41,644 nucleotides of DNA from an uncultured Bacilli bacterium (GTDB taxonomy: Bacteria > Bacillota_I > Bacilli_A > RF39 > UBA660). The DNA lies in NCBI GenBank assembly GCA_947628965.1, contig CANRBV010000008.1, positions 1 to 41,644 on the forward strand, given 5' to 3'. A program made the translations under genes and the position numbers. Position 1 is the first letter of the stretch; each line of letters begins with the position of its first letter. Shown piece after piece: positions 40,570-41,644 of the stretch. Under the pieces are notes generated by a model. That model saw nothing but the letters and a program-made list of their open reading frames with translations. It was not told where the DNA came from and made no database searches.

Positions 40570-40860
40570 TTGAAAAAATATGAAGTGATGTTCATTGTAA
40601 AATCTACAAATGAAAGTGATGTAGTTAAAAAAACTGCTGAGGCAATGAAAGGCTATGTCACAGAAAACAAAGGAAAAGTTATCGATTTTAATGAACTTGG
40701 AGAAAAAACGCTTGCTTACCCAATTAAAAAAGAAATCAATGGATATTATTATGTAATGACTATTGAAGCAGACAAAAATGCTGTAAGTGAATTAAATCGT
40801 AAAGCATCAATTAATGAAAATATTTTAAGACATCTAATTATTCGATTAGACGAGGAGTAG
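40570..40860 (+). CDS. rpsF: 30S ribosomal protein S6
   Basis: Small-subunit protein that forms a heterodimer with S18 on 16S rRNA. 96 residues from TTG 40570. AGGAGGTG (40555-40562) is 7 nt upstream, whereas the ATG at 40552 overlaps this SD and cannot be the start. MKKYEVMFIVK, KTLAYPIKKEINGYYYVM and the closing ILRHLIIRLDE are typical. First gene of the rpsF-ssb-rpsR operon. Confidence 0.97.
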   Translation: MKKYEVMFIVKSTNESDVVKKTAEAMKGYVTENKGKVIDFNELGEKTLAYPIKKEINGYYYVMTIEADKNAVSELNRKASINENILRHLIIRLDEE

Positions 40861-40864
40861 GAAT

Positions 40865-41323
40865 ATGAATAAAGTTATTTTAATTGGAAGACTTGCAAGA
40901 GATCCAGAAATGCGAACAACGGCAAGTGGAACAAATGTAACTCGTTTTACATTGGCTGTATCTCGACCATTTCAAGATCAAAATGGAGAACGTGGTGCAG
41001 ATTTTATCAATTGTGTAGCATGGCGTAGACAAGCTGAAAATATTAATAAATATTGCTCTAAAGGAAGTCAAGTTGCTGTTGAAGGTAGAATTCAAACAGG
41101 CAGTTACGATGCTCAAGATGGAACAAAAAGGTATACAACGGATGTTGTTTGTGATAATTGTACATTCTTAGGTTCAAGAAATGATAATGAAGGAAATGCT
41201 AATTCTTATAGCAATGATGGAACGGACGAACCAACAAATATTCCAACATCTGATATTTCAGAAGATCCATTTAAAGACTTTGGAGAAGAAATTGCTCTAA
41301 GCGATGATGACTTACCATTTTAG
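40865..41323 (+). CDS. ssb: Single-stranded DNA-binding protein
   Basis: Protects single-stranded DNA in replication, repair and recombination. 152 residues: OB-fold (1-105) with MNKVILIGRLARDPEMRTTASGTNVTRFTLAV and FINCVAWRRQAENINKYCSKGSQVAVEGRIQTGSYD, a Ser/Asn-rich linker, and the partner-binding tip DDDLPF. Four nt after rpsF. Acidic tip intact. Confidence 0.97.
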   Translation: MNKVILIGRLARDPEMRTTASGTNVTRFTLAVSRPFQDQNGERGADFINCVAWRRQAENINKYCSKGSQVAVEGRIQTGSYDAQDGTKRYTTDVVCDNCTFLGSRNDNEGNANSYSNDGTDEPTNIPTSDISEDPFKDFGEEIALSDDDLPF

Positions 41324-41338
41324 GAAGGAGATAAAATA

Positions 41339-41554
41339 ATGGCAGAATTTCGTAGAAAAAAGAAAAAAATATGTCAAATGTGTGCTGGAAAAAGCGTTGA
41401 TTATAAAGATGTTATGATTATTAATAAATATATTAATGAAAAAGGAAAAATCATGCCAAGACGTATGACTGGTGCATGTGCTAAACATCAAAGACATATT
41501 GCAGAACAAATAAAATATGCAAGATTTATGGCATTAATACCATTTGTAAAATAA
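41339..41554 (+). CDS. rpsR: 30S ribosomal protein S18
   Basis: 71 residues. Partners S6 on the 30S platform. The N-terminal basic RRKKKKICQMCAGK keeps a Cys pair (C14, C17), seen in zinc-type S18. YKDVMIINKYINEKGKIMPRRMTGACAKHQRHIAEQIKYARFMALIPF is the family core. SD AAGGAG lies before ATG. No clear terminator before the window ends. Confidence 0.97.
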   Translation: MAEFRRKKKKICQMCAGKSVDYKDVMIINKYINEKGKIMPRRMTGACAKHQRHIAEQIKYARFMALIPFVK

Positions 41555-41585
41555 GCATTCTTTAAAAAGAAGTTAATTTAAGTTA

Positions 41586-41609
41586 GGAAATCCCGAATGG
41601 AAATCCCGA
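41586..41609 (+). repeat. Tandem repeat of an 11-bp motif (13-bp period)
   Basis: GGAAATCCCGA occurs at 41586-41596 and again at 41599-41609, two copies only. It lies in the non-coding stretch after rpsR. No function is evident, and it may be part of a structure cut by the window end. Confidence 0.5.
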
Positions 41610-41644
41610 TTTTAATAATTAGTAACCAATAAAGATGAACTTTA

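Overview
The window is very AT-rich and densely packed. Leaderless-looking gene fusions are rare, Shine-Dalgarno (SD) sites are strong, and most genes run on the + strand. The gene set points to a low-GC Gram-positive of the class Bacilli, near the Mollicutes, RF39 or Erysipelotrichia lineages. It includes RNA polymerase delta subunit, DUF951, SpoIIR, Coat_F-type proteins and a class A penicillin-binding protein, and the runs DUF1934-argS-rpoE-prfA-prmC-spoIIR-mntP-murA and parA-parB-mscS-DUF951-ychF-rpsF-ssb-rpsR resemble Bacillus. The organism is walled and carries at least parts of a sporulation programme. This lineage call is inference from gene content, not from a phylogeny.

1-2967 is mobile DNA. 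It opens with the 3' end (domains V and VI) of a group II intron whose body lies outside the window. Next comes a compact large-serine-recombinase element of about 2.7 kb, bounded by an exact 10-bp direct repeat (221-230 and 2958-2967). Its cargo is a run of RNA hairpins ending in a terminator, a structured leader, a 190-210-residue protein of unknown function, a 38-residue ORF and the recombinase. The element abuts an ABC permease gene that lost its C-terminal part at that boundary.

2958-5925 holds the broken permease with its ATPase and substrate-binding protein (minus strand), divergent from a serine acetyltransferase. 6011-17448 is an accessory and cell-surface region. It holds a membrane-anchored protein with a G10 tract in its coding sequence (possible phase variation), two small spore-coat-like genes, a thioredoxin-fold membrane protein with CPHC, an HdeD-like membrane protein, an unknown 586-residue protein coupled to a small membrane protein, a 1958-residue modular secreted protein, and a second thioredoxin-fold protein that lacks the CxxC pair.

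17699-33663 is mostly housekeeping: typA, lysS, an ion-transporter-superfamily carrier, a class A PBP on the minus strand, then DUF1934-argS-rpoE-prfA-prmC, a processive family 2 glycosyltransferase, spoIIR, mntP, murA and a degenerate SGNH protein. 33840-41554 begins with a hypothetical gene and continues with the chromosome-segregation and ribosomal cluster parA-parB-mscS-DUF951-abgT-ychF, a Bax-inhibitor-1 protein, and rpsF-ssb-rpsR. This cluster usually lies near the replication origin in Bacilli. No rRNA, tRNA or CRISPR array was seen.

The parts most worth a second look are the minimal recombinase element (candidate ncRNA, and two genes whose SD precedes ATA), the G10 tract, the surface-protein and thioredoxin-fold neighbourhood, and the hairpins that overlap the ribosome-binding sites of mntP and rpsF.
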